DNA of 64,000 bases from Trichosporon coremiiforme (taxonomy: Eukaryota > Basidiomycota > Tremellomycetes > Trichosporonales > Trichosporonaceae): positions 682,001 to 746,000 of the forward strand of contig BCJJ01000004.1 in assembly GCA_039545355.1 (NCBI GenBank). The letters run 5' to 3'. Under the pieces are notes generated by a model. It was not told the DNA's origin. It was given only the letters and a program-made list of their open reading frames with translations, and did no database searches. The translations under genes and the position numbers were made by a program. Shown here piece after piece: positions 10,137 to 23,800 of this stretch (position 1 is the first letter of the stretch; each line of letters opens with the position of its first letter).

Positions 10137-12682
10137 ATGAGCGACGACCAGGACCCTGCCACCTCAGGCAGCAAGGTCATCCACTTCCCCGAGGGGACCT
10201 TCAACCCCGAACCCCAACCTCCATTTGACTATCACTCCCTTGATGGCCAGGATCCGGTCATTTGTATTGACAATGGTTAGTGACCGTAAGTGAGAAACGC
10301 TGACGGGGCAGGATCTCATTCATGGCGCGCTGGCTTCTCCACGATGTCGACCCCCTACATCGACAACCCTAACGTGATCGCTAGGTACCGCGAGAGAAAG
10401 ATCGGCAAAAACATGCTCCTGTTCGGCAACTACGTCGACGCGGACGCCAACTCGCGTTCGAACACGAGGAACATGTTTGACGGTGACCTCCTGATCCATG
10501 GTGACCTTCTGGTGGGCCAAACGGTCATAGATGTTACTGACCTGGCAGGAATGTGCCCTCGATTATACGTTCCTCACCCTTGGTATTGACTCCGATCGGA
10601 TAGAGCAACCGATTGTTATGACGGAGCGTCTGACGAACCCGCTATTCACGAGAGCAAGTAAGTCGAGCTTAAAACTCGGTTCACGCTGACATTCAGTGAC
10701 GTCTGAGCTTCTCTTCGAGCTCTATGGCGCACCGGAAGTCTCCTACGGCATCGATTCCCTGTTCGCATTCTCGCGTCACCACCAGAAGGATGGACTGTCG
10801 ATCAATATGGGACACAACGCGAGCACCGTCATCCCCGTTGTTGATGGGAGAGGCATCATATCGCGTGCCAAGCGGTATGTCTAACGTCGGTCTGCGTGAC
10901 TGACAACAGGATACCCTTCGGAGGAGCGCAGGCTTCGGAGCTCATGCTGAAGCTGGTCCAACTTAAGTACCCGTCCTTCCCCTTGAAAATCACTGGCGGC
11001 CAAGCAACTGTGGGGTGTGCTCTTTTCGAGATGACTGACCACAGTACATGTATCACGAGACGTGCTACTTCTCATCGGACTACGACTCGGAACTCCGATC
11101 ACTCGAGAACCCGGTCAAGATGGCCGAGATGACTAAGATTGTCCAGTTCCCCTTCACTCAGCCCGAGGTCGTGGAGAAGTCGGAGGCCGAAATCGCGGCT
11201 GCTTTGGCCCGCAGGAAGGAACAAGGCCGAAGACTCCAAGAGATGCAGGCCAAGCAACGCGCGGAGAAGTTGGCTGCCAAGATCGCCGAAGTGGAGGACT
11301 TCAAGGCGCTCCTCGCCGAGCGTGGCTCGATGAAGAAGGCGGAGTTCGCCCAGCGCATCTACGATTCTACACCTTTCGAGACAGAAGCCGAAGTCGAGGC
11401 ATACATCAAGAAGACTGAGGCTGAGATCAAGCGGAAGCAACGCAAGGATCTCGGAGAAGAGCCGGAGCCGGAAGAGGAGCCGACCTTCCCTCTCGTGGAC
11501 CGGCCAGACGAGGAGCTGAACGAGGAGGAGCTGAAGGAGAAGCGCAAGCAGCGTCTCATGAAGGCTGGCTGGGAGGCTCGTGTTAAGGCCCGTAACGAGA
11601 AGCAGAAGGAGAAGGAGCGTCTAGTGAGTTAAGCTGTTGCGCGTGGTTGCTAACGTGTGCAGGCTGAGCTCGAGCGATTGGAGATTGAGGAGAGGACAAA
11701 CAACCTCGAGCGATGGTCAGCCAAGCTGCGGAAAGAGCAAGACGAGGTGATCGAGCGCATGAAAGACCGGAAGAAGCGACAGGCGCAGCTTGGTGACCGC
11801 AAATCCGCCGCCGCCCAGAATCGCATGAAGTCGATCGCTGCTCTGGCTGCAGACAACAACGGTGGACGAAAGCGGAAAAAGGGAGACGAAGGCAAGTTGC
11901 ACCAGGATGATTGGACTGACCTTTAGAGAAGGATGATGGTTTTGGACGAGACGACAGCGATTGGAATGCCTACCGCGAGATCGTGAGGTAATTGAGACGT
12001 TCAGGGACTGACCTCAGGCCGACGAAGAAGACTCTGATGCCGAGGAGGACGACGCTGCTGCGCTGGAGAGCATTGAAGCTCGCCTTCTCGAGTTCGACCC
12101 TGATTTTACGGAGGACGACACTATGGAGGGTCGAGTGCGCCGCAAGAACGCCCTCCTCAACAACTTCGTTCGCGGCGGCACGGACGGTCGTTACGACGAG
12201 GAGAGCGTAGAACAGAGCTACCAGGTCCATCTGAACGTGGAGCGCATCCGCGTCCCTGAGACCTGGTTCCAGCCTTCCATGTTTGGCATGGACTCTGCTG
12301 GTATCGGCGAGATGTCGGGATGGATCCTCAATGGATTCGAGCCTGACATTCGCGAGCGTCTCATGCAGGTATGTCTTAGAGCTCCGTCCGTTTAAGATCG
12401 CTAACCCCACAGTGCATTGTCCTCTCCGGCGGTTCGACGAAGCTTCCAGGTTTGCTGCAGCGGACTCGCAACACGTTGACTCCGATGCTCCCATACCGCA
12501 AACCGCTGAAGATTTACGGTGCGGTAGGTGGAGACGATCCCCGATTGGAAGCTTGGCGCGGAATGGCTGAGTGGGCCCGGTCACCGGAGGGTCGCTCGGC
12601 CTTCGTTACTCGAGCCGAATACGATGAGAAGGGCTCGGAATGGCTGAAAGAGCATGCTTGGGGCAACGTCCCTCCGTTCTAG
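10137..12682 (+). CDS. ARP5: Actin-related protein 5, INO80 chromatin-remodelling subunit
   Basis: A multi-exon gene with short introns encoding roughly 740 residues. It opens MSDDQDPATSGSK and soon shows the Arp5 hallmark WRAGFS after ICIDNGS. Actin-fold segments follow: IVMTERLTNPL, ELLFELYGAPEVSYGIDSLF, the phosphate-loop-like INMGHNASTVIPVVDG and IPFGGAQASE. A long charged insertion rich in Glu, Lys and Arg, predicted coiled coil, spans about 11100-11900 and is typical of Arp5. The actin C-terminal half returns after an acidic stretch, with SMFGMDSAGIGEM and the nucleotide-site motif CIVLSGGSTKLPGL, ending AWGNVPPF. Arp5 works in the nucleus with Ies6 to couple INO80 ATPase activity to nucleosome sliding. 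It shares a short promoter with MSH1. Confidence 0.93.
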
Positions 12683-12934
12683 ATAGTGCTTCTGTTACCT
12701 TATGCATCTCAATGTATCTTTCAGAACCGCTTCGAGGCAACATGGAAGGCAGAGCGGCGACGCGGCGATGGGATGAGTGACGGGTATTTGCGGGGTCCCG
12801 CATCGGCAAGCGTCACACATAGTTGCTCGGACTCACCGTCATGTCCTTCGAATCAACTCAACCTCTTTGCCACCATCGATACACCTTGATCTGTCCCAGG
12901 CTGTTCCCAGTAGCATGGGTGTGTGCGACACACT

Positions 12935-15900
12935 ATGGGAAACATCAGTTCTATGGCGCGAGCGTGAGTGTGAAGACGTAGCATTGCTGATGGAAGCTCG
13001 ACGGCTCTGGACTCGTATGTCTCCGAACTCGGCACAGACATATCCTATGAGAAGAGGTGAGCATCGCCGTCCAGGACAAAAGCTTACCCGGCAGTTTGTC
13101 GTCATCTCGATTCATGAAGAGCATCGTAGCTCGACACAAGTACGGTCCTCTCGTGCTCAAGATCTTCATCAAGCCCGACAGCTCGATGAGTCTCAGAGTG
13201 ATTCAACGGCGGCTAAAGAGTGAGTCAGCGTCGAGGGAGAAGCTAACGTTGGCAGGTGAGCGCGATGCGCTCGCGAGTGTGAGCAACGTGCATCCTTACT
13301 CTACATTCATCGAGACTGAGAAGGCTGGCTATCTCATCAGGCAGTGGGTCGGATCCAGTCTGTACGATCGCCTTAGGTAAGTCTACCACCTTCGTTCCGC
13401 GTTAATTCACATCAGCACGCAGCCGTATCTCACCGACATCGAGAAGAAGTGGATTGCATTCCAGCTCCTCACATCCTTGCGAGATGCGCGGATGAACAAG
13501 GTCTCGCATGGCGACATCAAGTCTGACAACGTCCTCATCACGTCAGACCTCACCGTTCTGGTGACAGACTTCTCGTCCTCCTTCAAACCCACATATCTTC
13601 CCATCGACGACCCGGCAGACTTCTCGTTCTTCTTCGACACGTCTGCGCGAAGGACATGTTACATTGCTCCCGAGCGGTTCTACGGGGCCGACTCAAAGAT
13701 CGCACGGGAGAAAGCCGAGGCTTCTGGAGAAGCAGCGAGCGATGGCAGCGCACCGTGGGAGAAGCGAACGGGAAAGGTTACCGAAGAGATGGATGTCTTC
13801 TCCGCGGGCTGTGTACTGGCGGAGACATGGACGGATGGCCGAACGGTTTTCAACTTGAGTGAGCTGTTCGCGTACAAAGACGGACAACTCGGACTCGATG
13901 GCATTCTGGACAATTTGGAGGACAAGAACGTAAAGGTGAGCTGGAGCTTGTCACCAGAGCTAACATGACAGGAGATGATCGCTCAGATGCTCTCACGAGA
14001 CCCAGTCGATCGACCGACGTTTGACCGCATCCTCAACACCTTCCGGGGCACCGTGTTCCCCGAGTACTTCTACACCTTCCTCAAAGACTACATCACTGAT
14101 CTCTCGGAATTGCCAGACAGTCCTGAACCTGACTTCCTGAGGCGAGTATGTGGAGTGCCAGGAACGAAGGTCGATCAAATGCTGGAGCAATGGGACTCGT
14201 TGAGTGTTCATCTGGAAGGGCAAGGCACGAATGAACGTGAGTTATTTCGCTTAACGCCAAAACTGATATCAGACGGTCCTGCTCTGCTCCTGCTCAACGT
14301 TGTCACTTCAAGTATCCGGAACTGTCTCTCGCCCAGCTCGAGGCTACACGGTCTGCAACTCTTCCTGAAACTCTGCCCATTTCTTGTGGATGAGCACAAG
14401 GTGGACCGCGTCGTTCCCTTCGTGGTAGAGTTGCTGTCGGACGACGTCCCGATCGTCCGGGCGGAGGCGTGTCGTACTCTGGTAACAATTGTGAGCTCAT
14501 GTCACACCAATGCTTTGCGTAGCTGACGATCAAGGTGGAGTCAGTCAACTCCATTACAGTGCATAACGCAACCTTCCTTCCAGAGTACTTGCTACCTCAA
14601 ACTCGAAGACTTGCGAACGATCCAGACGTGTTCGTGAGGGCCACGTACGCCCGGGCGCTCGTCCGTCTGGCAGATGCTGCAGTGCGCATGCTGGAGATTA
14701 GCTATGCTTCGCAGCCAGAGTCGAGGAAGGACCTTCCTAAGCTTCCAGACTCTGACTACGATAGCATGTTGGCAGAGATTCAGAACGTGATCGAGGAGCA
14801 GGCCACAATGCTGCTCGTGGACTCGAACAGCAATGTTAAGCGGAGCATGCTGGCCTCCGTCTCGGACCTCTGCCTGTTCTTCGGACGCCAGAAGTCAAGC
14901 GACGCGGTCCTGAGCCACATCATGACGTACCTCAACGACCGCGATTGGCAACTCCGACTGGCCTTCTTCGACGGCATTGTGACAGTGGGAGCGTTCATCG
15001 GCATCAGAGCCATTCACGAATACGTTCTGCCGCTCATGCTGCAAGCGCTTGCTGGTGAGTCGGCGCCATATGTCCAAGCTGATCCCAGATTCTGAGGAGG
15101 CAGTCGTTGCCCGAGTGATCGCCTCACTGTCCAGTCTCGCGTCTCTGAGACTCCTGAAGCGAATGTACCTCTGGGATGTTTACCACCGAGTGCTGGGCTT
15201 CCTGTATCACCCGAATACGTGGATCCGCCAAAGCACAGCTGGCTTCATTGCCGCAGCCGCTCGCAACCTTCCGACGTCAGATGTCTGGTGCATTTTGTAC
15301 CCGTCTTTGCGGTCGTCCCTGCGTTCAGACATCGTGACGTTAGACGAGGACTCGATTCTTAACGCTCTCTCGCCACCTGTGAGTTCTGCGCTCCAGCGAT
15401 TGCTGATAGTTAGTTGTCTCGCGCATCGCTGCAACTGGCAAAGTCTGCCGCTCTGCAAAGGTCACCAGGAGGTTTCTGGGATTCGTGCGACCCGCGGTAC
15501 GCGAACAAATCTTCGTTGAGCAGCCGTTCAAGCTCATCCAGCAAAGGTGATTCGCATCTCCTGAAGGACAAGGGCATAACAGCGAAGGATGAGAAGAAGG
15601 TTGTCGCCATGAAAGATTTCATCTACAAGCAGGCGGAGTCCTCCCGAGCGTAAGTTCAGCACCCAGATCCGAGCTAACGCGCAGCCGTGAATCAGTCGAG
15701 GTGCCGACACCGCCAGAGGCGGCCCTTACTTCGGGCAAGTCCATCTCTCTCACAAACCTAGGCGTCACCCCGCAAACTGTCTTCATCTCTCCACGTACAG
15801 TGGGGGTAGTTGACGCAAAGCTCGAGCTCAGACGTCTGCGTCCAGATCTGATCGGGGAATCTTCCAGTCGGCGCTCGTCGTTTGCCAGTCGCAGCAACCG

Positions 15901-17886
15901 TGGAGAAAACCCGGCCGAAGAGATTCGCAAACGCCTCATCGGTCATCACGAGCTCTCCACGGCGCCGACTAAGGCTCCGGCGCCTCGGTCAGAGGCAGCG
16001 GCTTCGGACTCTGTCATTTCTTCTACCGTCGATGCCAGCCCCGCGGTCACCAAAGGGCACGTCCGGCACAACTCGAAGGCTTTGCCCGCTGTCACCAGCC
16101 ACGCCATTGCGACCGGAACGACCAGCGTTCACGAGGACTCTCGGTCCGGGCAGAGCACGCCTGTCGCTGGTACCGTAGCTGGAGGCCATGTTGGGCCACT
16201 AGCACCGTACAGCAGCACGTACGAGGGTGCTGACCCTGGCGTGAGAGCGTTCCTCGAGCAGGTCGATCTGGAGAATTATCGCGAGCCACTGCTGGACTTT
16301 GGACCACGCGTCGTAGCGAGTCATCGGAAGCGAGGGCCGCGGCCAAAGTCGGCTTCCCCGCAGCAAGCAACAATGATCGCACACCTGCCCCAGCACACCG
16401 GGGCCGTGACCGCGATTGTGACTGCCCCCGACCAGATGTTCTTTGCCACTGCCTCTGAAGACTCCTCGATTTTGATCTGGGATATCCCCCGCCTCGAGCG
16501 CAGTGTGGCAGCCCGTCCTCGCTTGACGTATCGGATGGAGGCGCCGGTATCGACGATGTGCCAAATTGAGGAGACACACTGTTTGGCGGCCGCGAGCGAG
16601 GACGGTGCCGTTCATGTGCTACGCGTTCACGCCTCGCCGGGAGCCTCGACGACGAAGTATAAGAGCATCGATTGTATCAGGACCTGGAGAACCGCCCCCG
16701 AAGACGGCTATGTCATCAAGATCTCCCATCTGCAAGGTAAGCATCATCGGGGGCTCATGTGCTGATCTCAGAATCATCATTGCTCATCGTGACGAGCACC
16801 GGAACGATTGGGGTGCTGGATATGAGGTCGATGGAGCTCAAGACCCGGTTCCAGCATCCCCTCGAACTGGGTCCTATCTCTGCAGTGTGTCCGTCGACGC
16901 ACTGGGTGGTTATTGGAACCGTCACCGGTGCCCTCAGCTTGTGGGATCTGCGTTTCGGACTGCTGCTGAAGTCTTGGGCTGCTCGTGGTGGCATCACGTC
17001 CTGCGCTATCCACCCATCTCGTGGTCGCGGCCGCTGGATCATGGTGTCCGTTGATCGGGACGATCCGGGCGATTCCGGATCGCCTTCCTCGTCAGAGGCA
17101 CCTCTTGTCGAGACATATGACATTGAAACGTCAAAGCTTGTCGAGGTGTTCGAGGTGCGCTCCACGCGGCCACCCCAGCGTCCTGCCATCCCACCATCGC
17201 GCGACGTCCTTCAGACCAAATCGGAGCTCATCGCCGAGTTAGCTGGCGGCATGGGCGGCCTCGCACACATCTCTGCCGACTCTGTGGACGAGCCGAGCGT
17301 CCAGTCGCTACTCGTTGGTCAAGGCTTCGCTTCGCTGGCTTCCCCTGCCCAGGACCCGGGCGCGAGCTCTTGGATGGTGACGGCCGGCGACGACCGTGTC
17401 ATCCGTTACTGGGACCTCGCTGGAAACGGGGGTGGGTTCGTTATCTGCGGCTCTCCTAGAGAGAAGGATGTCAGTTTCAGAGCGACGCAGGCCACCCCTC
17501 AGCTTTACTACACGCTCCCTAACGCCCGCGCGCCACACCACCCTGGTGGCGCCCACAGCGGAGGTGGATCTACAGGCCGTGCGCCCAACAGTAATGACGG
17601 AGGAGCCGAGAGAGGGGGAGCGACGACCGGCGGTCGCGGCGGCGCCGTGGCTGGCGGCACTGGCGGGCAAGGCACAGCCGGCACTTCTCCGCAAGGCGGA
17701 GGTGCGGGAACGGGGATGGGCCAGCGACAGCCACTGCGTCCGCATTATGACTCGATCTGCTGCCTGGGCATGGTGGAGACGCCATTCTCGAGCTGCATCG
17801 TCAGTGCCGACCGAAGCGGTGTCATCAAAGTGTGGAGGATAGAGGGAAGCGGAGCGTCAAGTTCGTCTGGCACTGGAGGGCGTTGA
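12935..17886 (+). CDS. VPS15: VPS15, regulatory pseudokinase subunit of the Vps34 PI3-kinase complex
   Basis: A large gene with many short introns encoding about 1,500 residues. The start MGNISSMA is the N-myristoylation signal expected of Vps15 and fixes the start even though the first exon is only 29 nt. The kinase-like domain follows, with ARHKYGPLVLKIFIKPD, the atypical catalytic loop HGDIKSDN in place of HRD, and DFSSSFKP in place of DFG, then ARRTCYIAPERF. A HEAT-repeat middle (about 14000-15650) precedes a WD40 propeller (about 16370-17880). It anchors Vps34 to endosomal and autophagic membranes for PI3P production. A Gly/Thr/Ser-rich insertion (about 17530-17720) sits inside the propeller. 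Exon phases at the first six junctions were checked and agree. Confidence 0.93.
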
Positions 17887-20800
17887 GTTAGCCGCGGCTG
17901 TTCTGCGGAACGAAGCCGCACAAAGGCGACTAACCTTCGGTAGAACCATGCAGCATACATGCTCCGACTTCAGAGATACGGCAAAATCAGCACTTGCACC
18001 GCGGTAGAACACGACACAGCTGCGCTCTACTTGATGCGATCAACGGCGCGTGCCAAGATGCTGGTGACTGACACAAACGCCAAGATTACGGGTGGGACTG
18101 TGTCGCAAGGCGAGCACCGCACTGTGCCATGTGTCAGTCGCACCGTTCCTCTGCCCACTGCCACAGTCGCACCGCGCACCAAATTGCAGGAACGCCGCGC
18201 CGTCCTGGGACGTCCTGGAACGTCTGGAAAAAGTGGAACAAACAGCCCGGAGGCGAACAACGTCCGGAGCTGCATGGCTTGTCCGTCGAGATTGTGGTCA
18301 GGATATCAGGATCGCTGTCTGCGCAGGCCGGCCACTGGCGAGCAGTCGGACCGTCGTCTAGCCGAGCAGTTGCCCTATCTCGCGAGCGACGGGGGTGGGC
18401 GACCGATGGCCGTCTCACTGCGTGGCCTTCTCTTTGAGTCGTAGAACTGCGGAGGCACGACCGCTTACAAAGGTGACAAACGCACCACTTTCCTGGATCT
18501 CACAAGCGTCTAGCGGAGACTGAATTGACGTAACGCTTCCTGTGTTCCCAATTCTGCAGTCTGTGCTGAATGCGCTCAAGGTCATTCTGTCGTAGTTAAT
18601 TCTGCATTACAAGTCCCCTCGTCCCTCCCCCATGGCCCGGATGAGAAACGATCCCGCGCAGCTCGCCTAGTCGCTGGGTGCTGATTGGCCCTTGCGTTGC
18701 CCGCATTACGCCTGGAGATTTCCTCCACTTCCGTCAGTAGTCATCCTCTCCTGTGCACCGAGTCAAGAACACCGCTGTCGCGAGGAGATGCGGGAGACCA
18801 ACTGCGCACGAATTCCGGCATGCCACATATCTTCCGCTGTTGGAGCTGCGCACGTAGCGCAGGGCAGACGAAATTAGACGACAAGCGACAGTTAGATTTA
18901 CGACGGCGCGTCCTGCTATATCCTCTCGTGGCCTTGCTCGCTTCCGGTTTCCGACTTGAAACCATACGTCACGAGAGACAAGTCATTATGACTATTAAGA
19001 CTCGCGCCGATCGCCCCGATCACAACTTATGTCGCACATCGCGCACATCTCCCGCAGCCCACTTGTGGAGCGCAGCTGGATCGACGGGATCGTCTTGCCC
19101 TAAAGTCCTGGTTGCTGCGAGTCGCCAGAAATGCCTTCCTTCAGTCAGATATCAGGTGTCAGCGCCGAGTCCTATGATAGGGAATGGCGTGGAAGTGCCA
19201 ACGACGCGGACGCCTGCTCGGAGCATCGGTGTATCCATTCCTGCATTCATACACAGGGCAGACACTCCAGCAGTTTGTGCCCGAAAGCCGTCTCCAGCGC
19301 TCAGTGTCGGTTTTGCGCTTCGGCATTTGCCTTTTCGGTGGAGCGTTCGGGGAAGCCGGCGGCCCGAAGCGGGCTAGTACCTTTTCATCCTTGTGAATGA
19401 CCGGAGTGTCATTTCGGGAAACCTGTTGTTGCAGAGCACGGGTGCGACGGCCGATGGATTCGGTGGCAGAGAGACGTCCGACTCCACTCATCGGACACCG
19501 GACCGGCCGCCGGCGTTCCTACCATACCTCCGTACCTCGGACCTGCAAACGTGCTCCAGCGCATGTACGCATACACAAAAGGTGATATTTGCGATCACCT
19601 CCTCGAACTTAGGCTGCTGGGCGTGCTGATGTGGAATATGTGCGTGGAGCCGTCGCGTTGGTGCGGGTAGTAGCGCGGAGCTGCGGATCTGCGGAGGTGG
19701 ACCTGCGGGGGACTGCATGCGGGCGCTCTTCACGCTCGGGCCGTGCGCTGCGCACAGCGACGGTGGTAGCACATGGTGCAGCCCCCTCGGTGACACACGA
19801 CTAGGGCTGCTGCGCCGCCGATGGACGCCACAGACGCATGCGGCGCTGGTGTACCTGGCATCTGATGTCAGCGAGCGCTCCTCGAGCGTTCCATGTGCAT
19901 GACACGGACCTCTGCACTGCAGGCACACGGATCCAACTTTAGGACCCCGTCCCAGTTTCCAGGACTCGGAGCGACCTCGTCGCATTGGGAAATTGGGATG
20001 CTTGGGGTTCCCCGTCGCCACTGATCTCGTTCTTGCGCCGAGCCCTTAACGCTCCGCCCATGCGTGCGTGCGCGTATTCAGCGATCCGGTACGCAGTACG
20101 CCGGCAACACGGCCATCCGGGCAGTTTCTCCGCCCACCCTCGCCGCGGACTCGGCCGCAATTGACCCCAACTGGCTGTTCAGCGAATCAGCGCCTCCCTT
20201 CTTTTCCCTTTCGCTCAAAAATTCGAACGAGAGGGCCAGGGCAATGCCTAACCTGCTTACTCCTGCTCGCAAGGGGCTATCAAGGGGGAATCAGGACCTT
20301 CTGCTGGCCGGCCGTCTTAGACAGGATGGTTCAGGAAACAAGATTAAACCCAGGTCAAGTGCTCTTCAGCCATTACGGGTGTGCAATACGCATTGAATAC
20401 AACCGATGTAATGATCCAAGCCACCTCCTTAACCCTCCTTTGACCACCACGCGGACGTGGATTGCTTAAGCGCTCTCGCTTGCTCACTGAATGCCGGTCC
20501 ACTATTGCTCGATGGCACGCGCGGCGCGCGCTACCGAGCCTCGTAGTCCTTTTTCAGCGTACAAGGCACACTGGTCGGGGATGGGTGATAGGGCTGACCC
20601 CTCACCACATGAGAACGCGGGGGCGATGAATATAGTGGGAGTAGGCTTGGCCAACGAGACGTCGACGCGAAGCCACGGATCAACGGCGAGGCGGATGGCG
20701 GAGAGGGGCACGGGGATGGTATGACGGCTCTCCTGTTGACGGGCTCATTCAATGCACGGGCGATTGGCTTTATCGTTACCGGATTCCTTCAATTCCTTCC

Positions 20801-23800
20801 CGGCGGCAGCACAACGTGATGCTGTTCGGAATGCAATCGTGCCAGCAGTGCGGTCTGCGCCAAGTCACACGAGAGCGCCGAGCAGCGAAGCAAACTGCCT
20901 GATGTAATGAGGCTGTGGGTCTACCGAAGCCGCCGAGATCTGCGATCTGTCGGAGCCAACGAGAGACGGTACCGGAGGTGGGCAGTGCAGTACCTCGCTG
21001 AGGAACACGGGCTTCGACCGACGGTGATGTAAGCCGATGCAAGGTGGGGTGTGGGTTCACGAATGGAAACAGGCAGGGTAGATCCGGATGCTGCATAGCA
21101 ACCAAGTTATTTGTGGTATGATGCATGAAGACTGAGCTCCGTCTCCGTGAGAAGGACTTGCCAAGACGTGGCCATGGTCATCAGTGCAGCGTTGCCGGGG
21201 CATGCGCCTCTTAGTTGGTGTCCGACGAACCTGGCCCACCCTCATTCGGATAGTGGTCGGTGCGTTTGAGGCTGCTCGGGGGCGCAAGTTACTTTGCCGG
21301 ATCCATGCCGATGACAGGAAGGTCGAGGATGTACATGCGCAAAGCCTTGCTTAGCAGATACTGGGCTGCGTTGGGGTCAAGTTTCGTCACCAACGGTCCA
21401 CCTTCTGCCGCAAGTCATTCCGACTTGAGGTTCTGTCAAGAGGGCAGCATCCGCGGCATCCTCGTAAACAGATATACGACACAAGGACACGCCAAGGTAC
21501 GCCTCCGAGGTCACTGAACCGCAAGGAGGTGCACATTGTTAGTGCTGAAACTCGATCTCCAGCACTGATGGGCTGACACAACAGGAGTCTGCTTCCGAAG
21601 CGGCAGATCGACCTCAAATTGGGTGACAACGTTGGGGTCTCGCGTGAGAGCGCCATCTGGAGGCTCGAGCCCCCTTAACTCCAGGATCTGTCTGTAGAGA
21701 GAGCGCCACCGCGCCCAATTACCAGGACAGGCCTCAGGACCCGGAACGCCTCTTGGACCGACGCGAGGTCCTGGGGTGGGCCCTTAGACATCGACGAGGA
21801 GGGTGACCGAAACTCTTGGTGTCGTAACACCGAGGAAGAGTGGGCTAGTGTAATCCTGACACGCGCGCGCGACTCAAGCACCACCTGCCAGATCCCGGGC
21901 TGAAGAACCTCCGACAACTTCAACCGGAGTACAGGCTGAACCCAACTTGGTCGGCAGGGGACATCGGAAGGACATCCGAGTACATAAAGCTACTCCTCAG
22001 CTGCTACCCACTGAACTGACGTATTGTCCACACAATCATATCCAGTGGTATACGGACTACGCACACGGACCGGTGGGCTTGTAGCTGAATCTCGTCCGAG
22101 ACTTGGTAAACCATCCCTGAGAGCCAATCAGCCAACGTTAGTCAATCCGAAATGCATGCGTTGCGGCACGGTCAGTCGGTTCAAGACGGGCGAACACCGA
22201 CTGAAAAGGAGCTTAAGCTTCCGGTGGCCCAGCAGCAATATAACAGATTATTCAATTACAACGCTATTGACGGGCGGCTTTAGGCTTCCGTCGCCAGCTC
22301 CCGATCTCTACCGAAGTTTGGAAGGTGTAGAGCTGTCGGCGTCGAGATGTCAACAGTGCCTTCGCTATTCAGACGCCATTACAGTTCGGTTCGGACCTGT
22401 CTTCCAGTTCCGAAGCATATGCGAACTCGACCATTCGTCTCTCGCGAATGATGTTTTGGCGGGGTTACACGGGCGAGTATCTAGGTCCTCGATACGGCGC
22501 CATCGGCAGGAGAGGCGGCGAGGTTCTCGGAAATGCAATGGCAATAACGGGCAGGCTTACAGCATCGATGGGTCCGTGCACCCGCGGGCCGATTCCACCC
22601 TCGGTCTGTCTCCTCCGTGCGGATCGTGAGACAGAAACCTGTCTAACATTCAAGGATCCCAGACGGCTGCGTCTGAAAGAGCTCCACTGTGTGCACAGAC
22701 TCTTTGTAACTCGTCTGTCTGAGTCGTAGATGACTGCGTTCCGAGAGGGCAGGCAGACTTTTGGAGATCGGGCAGTCTCCCGAAATCAGAACAGAATCCT
22801 ATAACATCTGACGTAGGCTAAGGCTACTCTTACTGACTCTATGCAGAGGTAAGACGCACGAGCACATGGTCTGCCTGTCCGCTCATTTCACCTGATGGTC
22901 TCACTGATGATGGCCGCGTGAGTGTCCCTTAAGTCAAGCGATTGCCTCCTCAATTGAAAGAGTTGTTGAACCCTCCAGCCGTTGCCTGGATTTGAATACC
23001 AGTACCCTGCGCGGTTCCAGTACCTCTTGTGTTCGGTCTTGCACTGCAGCACGTCCTTGCACTATGACGCAGTGTTGGAAGGTTGCAAACACAAGGAGAC
23101 CAGAGCACCGCGCGCGGTGGGCAGAGGTGCATAAATGAGTAATAATTACGTATTTACCGTCATTTTGGAACCAGCGCTGGAGTCTAGTCAGCCCAATGTA
23201 GGCCAGCATTAGCAGCAGCGGCACGTTTATACTTCAGGCTTCACCAGGCTTCATCATCGCTTGTATGCGGTCGGCGAACTCTAATTAGTGGTTTGCCTGC
23301 CTGACAGTTTCCATCCGTGCTTCGGTTCGCAAGCAATCGCCACTGCTGCGCGTTGTTACGGCAAGGAATGACCCGAAGATGAACTGCAATGACCGTTTCA
23401 AAGATATCCGAGAATAGTCCGGACATTGAGGACGTCGTGCATACAGTTATCTGCACCGACCGCGAGATCCCATCAAGCAGAACGACGGAGGACAATTCGA
23501 GCGGCAACCTCTCCGTAGGCTTGACAGCCAGAGACCCCACCTTTGAGATGGGAGGTTCGATCAGGAACCAGCCGCGAGCTTAATGTCGCAATGAATGGAA
23601 GCCCCTGATTGTTTGGCTCTGTTGTACGTTCCATATGATCAGAAGCTTTCAGGACATTGCTCTCAGAAGTTTCTGACACTAGGAGAAGTCCCCACCAAAC
23701 AGTGGTTGAAACGCTGATGCAAGTTGAAACGCCTTAACAAGCAATAAACCCAGACTGGACACAACCTAAGAGCCACGGAGAAACACCGATCAGAACTTGC

